Assembly (NCBI GenBank): GCA_937124585.1 | Contig: CAKZKT010000096.1 | Location: forward strand, 43,888 to 107,887 | DNA length: 64,000 nt | From: an uncultured Anaerolineae bacterium | GTDB lineage: Bacteria > Chloroflexota > Anaerolineae > CG2-30-64-16 | Reading direction: 5' to 3' | Shown here: in pieces, positions 60,877 to 64,000 of the stretch | Numbering within the stretch: the stretch's first letter is position 1 | Layout: the number at the start of each line of letters is the position of its first letter | Program-made: the position numbers and the translations under genes | Notes under the pieces: model-generated | Databases searched by the model: none | What the model saw: the letters and a program-made list of their open reading frames with translations, nothing else | What the model was told of the DNA's origin: nothing

Positions 60877-61206
60877 ATGTCATTTTTGGAACAGGATTGG
60901 AGACATCTCTCTCGTCTCAAGCCATTGGCCCTGGATCGGCTGTGCCGGCGCATCCTGACCGAGGCGCAAGCGATCATTGCTGCGGCCGCGGAAGGCGAGC
61001 ATCATCGCGTCTACCTGGCGCTGTATCGTCACATCGAGAAGAGCGATCGGTTGATCGCCGATAGCTTCAACGATTGGAGTCGCTCGCGCGCTCCGTTTCA
61101 CCTCATCGTGTGGCGTCAGCACAACCTCATCACCGACGAGGAGTTTGCCGCATTCAGCCCGGAGACCCGTGGATTTGTCGAAAACTGGCTTTCGCAGTGG
61201 TCATGA
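60877..61206 (+). CDS. Hypothetical protein of 109 residues
   Basis: A small, predominantly helical, soluble protein (MSFLEQDWRHLSRLKPLA..., ending RGFVENWLSQWS). A perfect AGGAGG lies six bases ahead of the ATG, supporting translation. Trp and His are frequent (EGEHHRVYLALYRHIEK, HLIVWRQHN). It has no signal peptide or membrane helix and was not recognised as a known family. It follows fusA after 230 bases in which no gene and no clear promoter are seen, apart from a GC-only inverted repeat near 60666-60680. Confidence 0.7.
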   Translation: MSFLEQDWRHLSRLKPLALDRLCRRILTEAQAIIAAAAEGEHHRVYLALYRHIEKSDRLIADSFNDWSRSRAPFHLIVWRQHNLITDEEFAAFSPETRGFVENWLSQWS

Positions 61207-61236
61207 TGCCAGCAGGCAACTTCTTCACCAACTTGG

Positions 61237-61392
61237 TCATCGCGCCGGCCTACAACCTGTTGCGCATCGGCGCGGCCCGGTTGTGAGTGTGCGTTCCAGG
61301 GCTCGTCGGATGAGCATATCCAGCGCGAGTTTGTGGTTAGGCCGATTGTGGCCGACGCGTTGCTTGACCTGGCGCCGGTCGGCGTATTGCAT
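61237..61392 (-). CDS. Possible small ORF or gene remnant
   Basis: A 51-codon frame on the minus strand starts at ATG 61392 with GAGGAG four bases ahead and reads MQYADRRQVKQRVGHNRP and then KLALDMLIRRALERT. The composition is plausibly coding (basic, helical). It lies beside an insertion sequence and may be a remnant of a larger gene. The rest of 61207-61592 shows no gene. Confidence 0.25.
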   Translation of the reverse strand: MQYADRRQVKQRVGHNRPNHKLALDMLIRRALERTLTTGPRRCATGCRPAR

Positions 61393-61592
61393 GATCTCCT
61401 CTGGCCGCTGGCTGGTGTGTATCTCAGCGACTGGTCATGCCAGGACGGATGTCGGTTGGTCCTTCAGGGTGGGCGATGGCAGGGGACGGATGGGCTGCGA
61501 AAATTTCCCGGTAAGGTGCTTGGGGGAGCGGGTCTCCTAATTTGACTTTTTTCGGAGTCAGATGTATATTTTTATTCATCAACTATAGTTTA

Positions 61593-63604
61593 CTGAAATT
61601 TCGGTATAGTTCATAGCGGTTTCCATGCTGTGGCAGCACAGGCAGTTGCGATGTCAAGTATCAGACAGGCAGCCATAGCGGCGCAGCACATCATCACGCG
61701 AGCCCAGGTGCGGCGGCAGTTCGCGCACCGGGACACCGGACAAGACCAGCAGTTCGCTGGCGTGGAAGATCCCATACCGATGACCGACGAAGACGATCAC
61801 CCGATCCCGGTTTTCGCGTCGCAGGCGGCGGCGCCAGCGCAGCGGGCCCTGGCCTTCAAGTTGTTCGTGGCTCCAGACCGGCGCGGTCGGCTGGGCTGGG
61901 GGCGTGTAGAGCGCCTCCATGTGGCTGGCCAGATGGGTGCGCCGTGGGCGCTTGGCTTCAGGCGTCACGCGGACCACGCCGGTTGCGGCATCAATCACCT
62001 TGTGTACCACCTGGGCGATTTGGTGATCGGGCGCTTCGGCGACTACGCCGGCTTGGGCCTTGTCCCACAGGCGATAGGCCGTGGCGACCGCCAACATCAT
62101 GACCACGAAGGTCAGATGGCTGTGGACACCGGCCTCGGTCTTCTGCGGGAACCAGCGGGTCAGCCGCCAGAACTGCTTGCTGTTACGGTACAAGCCGTTC
62201 TCGATCCAACTGCGGTCGTCGTAGCCGTCGACCACCGCCCACGGGTCGCTGACCGCCGCATTGGTCAAGTAGACGCGCTCGCCATCGGGCTCCGGCGCTC
62301 GGTTGCGCCACAAGTTGACGATCACGGCGTGCAGGACGGGGCGCTGCGCCCAGCGCAGGGGTCGTTCGGCGTCGACCGGTGGTCGAAAGGCATCCCAATG
62401 GCGCAGATCCGTCACCATGCGCACCCGCGAGACCCACACCTCAGTGGTCGCCTCCCGCCCATGCCCGCGGCGTACCGTCTCCGTCCGCTCATAGATGGGC
62501 GTCCCCGCCTGCTCGGCCAAGGCCACCGCCCGGACGGCCATGTTGGCCTTGGCAATCACCACAAAGGTGATCCCCAACTCGTGCAGCGCATACAGACTGG
62601 CGCCGTCGACGTAGGCCCGATCAAGCACCAACTGGCCGATCCGGCTGGAGGGGGCCAGATTGGCTTGCGCTTGACGCACCAGCGCCACCAGGTAGGGCGC
62701 TTCATGCGCCTGGATCTGTACGATCTTAAGCGCCAACGGGATCAGCGTGCGCAGGTCCAGCAACGCGATCAGCCGCCAGCCAAACAGGAACTTGACCACC
62801 TCGACCTGCACCCCCTGGCGGGTGCGCGCCCGCTCGGTCACGCGCAGCTGGCCGCGGCCTTGAAACGTCGGCGGCGTGACCACGCGCGTGCCGTCCACGG
62901 CCACCATCACCTCGGCCATGAACACCCCGAAGGCCGCCAGCGCCCGAATCGTGCCGTTGAACAAGTCCTGCAGGGCGCTGGCGCTGATCTTGCAGATGGC
63001 ATTGGCCAGCGTCTGCGGGTCCATCAACGTATACTCGCTGGCCGCAGTGCGTTGTTGGGCGCCGCGTTGGCTCAGCCCTTCCGCCACCTGCTGCGCATTG
63101 AAGCCGATCAGCGTCATCGCCGCCACATTGCTGAACAGCAGCGCGGGCAAGGCATTGCTCGACTCGATGCCGAACAGCAGCCGCGTGCCATACAACAACA
63201 CGAACATGATCACGGGTACCAGCAGGTGGCGCACGCCAGCAATCGTCAGTGTCTGCCAGTGCGCTTTGATGCCGCTTTCGTCCAGAAAGGCGAAAAACCC
63301 GTCCAGCAAGCCGGCCTCATCCAGCCCGTAGACCGCATCCACGCCTTGCCCGCTGTGCAAGGCCTGCGCCACGGCCTGGTCATCCCGTTCCGCAAACTGC
63401 CAGTCCAGCAGTTCGCGCAGATTGGTCTGTACTTCTGCGGTCGTTTGACGGTGTCGGCCCATCGGTGCCTCCTATGAACGCGGGGATGGGCTCTATTCCG
63501 CCACAAGTCGAGCGTTTTGCCAACTTTCGGCCATCATCCAGTGGCCTGCAACAGACCGTGCGGCACATGACCATTCGCCGCACTCAACTATACCGAAACT
63601 TCAG
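61593..63604. mobile_element. IS4-like insertion sequence, about 2.0 kb
   Basis: The ends are CTGAAATTTCGGTATAGTT (61593-61611) and AACTATACCGAAACTTCAG (63586-63604), complementary at 18 of 19 positions. They flank one DDE transposase gene read leftwards. No target-site duplication is evident in the bases next to the ends. The gene appears intact, so the element may be active. Confidence 0.85.
61654..63462 (-). CDS. DDE transposase of the IS4 superfamily
   Basis: A 602-residue transposase with catalytic acidic residues visible in VMVAVDGTRVV (first Asp), GQLVLDRAYVDGASL (second Asp) and YDDRSWIENGLYRNSKQFW (Glu). The last segment resembles the IS4-family Y-x2-R-x3-E-x6-K signature, with one extra residue before Lys. 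The start at 63462 has AGGAGG seven bases ahead. A conserved hydrophobic region lies at about 65-120. The exact IS family is unassigned; length above 450 suggests a subgroup with an insertion in the catalytic domain. Confidence 0.88.
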   Translation of the reverse strand: MGRHRQTTAEVQTNLRELLDWQFAERDDQAVAQALHSGQGVDAVYGLDEAGLLDGFFAFLDESGIKAHWQTLTIAGVRHLLVPVIMFVLLYGTRLLFGIESSNALPALLFSNVAAMTLIGFNAQQVAEGLSQRGAQQRTAASEYTLMDPQTLANAICKISASALQDLFNGTIRALAAFGVFMAEVMVAVDGTRVVTPPTFQGRGQLRVTERARTRQGVQVEVVKFLFGWRLIALLDLRTLIPLALKIVQIQAHEAPYLVALVRQAQANLAPSSRIGQLVLDRAYVDGASLYALHELGITFVVIAKANMAVRAVALAEQAGTPIYERTETVRRGHGREATTEVWVSRVRMVTDLRHWDAFRPPVDAERPLRWAQRPVLHAVIVNLWRNRAPEPDGERVYLTNAAVSDPWAVVDGYDDRSWIENGLYRNSKQFWRLTRWFPQKTEAGVHSHLTFVVMMLAVATAYRLWDKAQAGVVAEAPDHQIAQVVHKVIDAATGVVRVTPEAKRPRRTHLASHMEALYTPPAQPTAPVWSHEQLEGQGPLRWRRRLRRENRDRVIVFVGHRYGIFHASELLVLSGVPVRELPPHLGSRDDVLRRYGCLSDT

Positions 63605-63976
63605 GGCTTGACAGTGTATGACCGTAATTTGTGGGTAAAGAGCCGCCCAACGGCATCCGCTTCAGCCGCAGACGCGAGCGGCGAGCGCAGCGAGCCGCGA
63701 AGCGGCTGTCGGCTGGAACTCCCCCTGGCCGGCGCGGCGGCCTTCCTGCCGGATGAAACAGCTGCGCAGCGCCTCCTGAGTGGTATACTTACCTCACGTC
63801 AGGCACGCAAGCCGTACTTTCGCATTGGTGTCCGGGCCCACCGCCCGACCCGAGCTGCAACCTGGTTTCCGGCCACGATGATTTCTTCACTGGTGGCGCC
63901 TTCGGCGACCCCGATTAGCAAGCTATCTTATCCTGGTGGCCGGGCCTGACGCATGCTTGGCCCAGGAGGTTTCCCG
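63605..63976. other. Intergenic region right of the IS
   Basis: No convincing gene is seen. It holds a TTGACA (63608-63613) at the IS edge without a good -10, a low-complexity GC-rich inverted repeat, and TATACT near 63785 that could be a -10 element for the gene starting at 63977. Confidence 0.4.
63657..63705. repeat. GC-rich inverted repeat of GCGAGC units
   Basis: CCGCTTC (63657-63663) pairs with GAAGCGG (63699-63705); between them are repeated GCGAGC/GCAGCGAGC motifs. Such a sequence would fold as a long imperfect hairpin and looks like a dispersed repeat. Confidence 0.5.
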
Positions 63977-64000
63977 ATGTCTCGCTCCAAATCCACCACC
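63977..64000 (+). CDS. Start of an unknown gene, cut by window edge
   Basis: ATG at 63977 is preceded by AGGAGG at seven bases and opens MSRSKSTT. Only eight codons are in the window, so no function can be given. Confidence 0.55.

Overview
The window is high-GC bacterial chromosome, dense in coding sequence, and most likely from the phylum Chloroflexota (an Anaerolineae- or Caldilineae-like lineage). The clues are a division and cell-wall (dcw) cluster that runs divergently from rpoBC-rpsL-rpsG-fusA, a B12-dependent NrdJ with its own nrdR, long membrane glycosyltransferases carrying C-terminal beta-sandwich domains, and proline/threonine-linked Ig-like surface proteins. No search was run, so the phylum is an inference. 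No rRNA or tRNA gene and no CRISPR array were seen.

Region 1 (1-13 kb). A minus-strand set holds a frameshifted SAM methyltransferase, an SDR sugar-nucleotide epimerase with an altered catalytic site, and molybdate transporter genes modA-modB-modC (modC is cut by the window edge). Diverging from it is a plus-strand surface-glycan operon: YbhN-like flippase, DUF2079 membrane protein, GT39-like transferase, lipoprotein and two GT2 glycosyltransferases. The lipoprotein has its own promoter and a compact three-way-junction leader RNA.

Region 2 (13-24 kb). This holds LMW phosphatase and long HPF, then a two-gene envelope operon (a membrane-anchored helix-hairpin-helix protein and a six-domain Ig-like surface protein). 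An MFS transporter, a small membrane protein, a second large GT39-like protein and threonine dehydrogenase follow.

Region 3 (24-48 kb, minus strand). Read 5' to 3' this is mraZ-rsmH-ftsL-ftsI-murF-mraY-hyp-murD-ftsW-murG-two membrane genes-murC-murB-ddl-ftsQ-ftsA-ftsZ, then a separate nrdR-nrdJ unit. murE is missing from its usual place. NrdJ carries a homing-endonuclease intein with a non-canonical C-terminus, inserted at the active-site cysteine. Tandem NrdR boxes lie upstream of nrdR.

Region 4 (48-64 kb, plus strand). rpoB, rpoC, rpsL, rpsG and fusA are followed by a small orphan gene, an IS4-like insertion sequence of about 2 kb and the first codons of another gene. Several intrinsic-terminator-like hairpins lie within or ahead of this operon, including one between the rpoB promoter and rpoB.

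Short-period interspersed repeats are the most distinctive genome-scale signal. Heptamer tracts lie inside two glycosyltransferase genes and fill the rpoB-rpoC gap. An octamer inverted repeat spans the murC-murB junction and supplies the first codons of murB.
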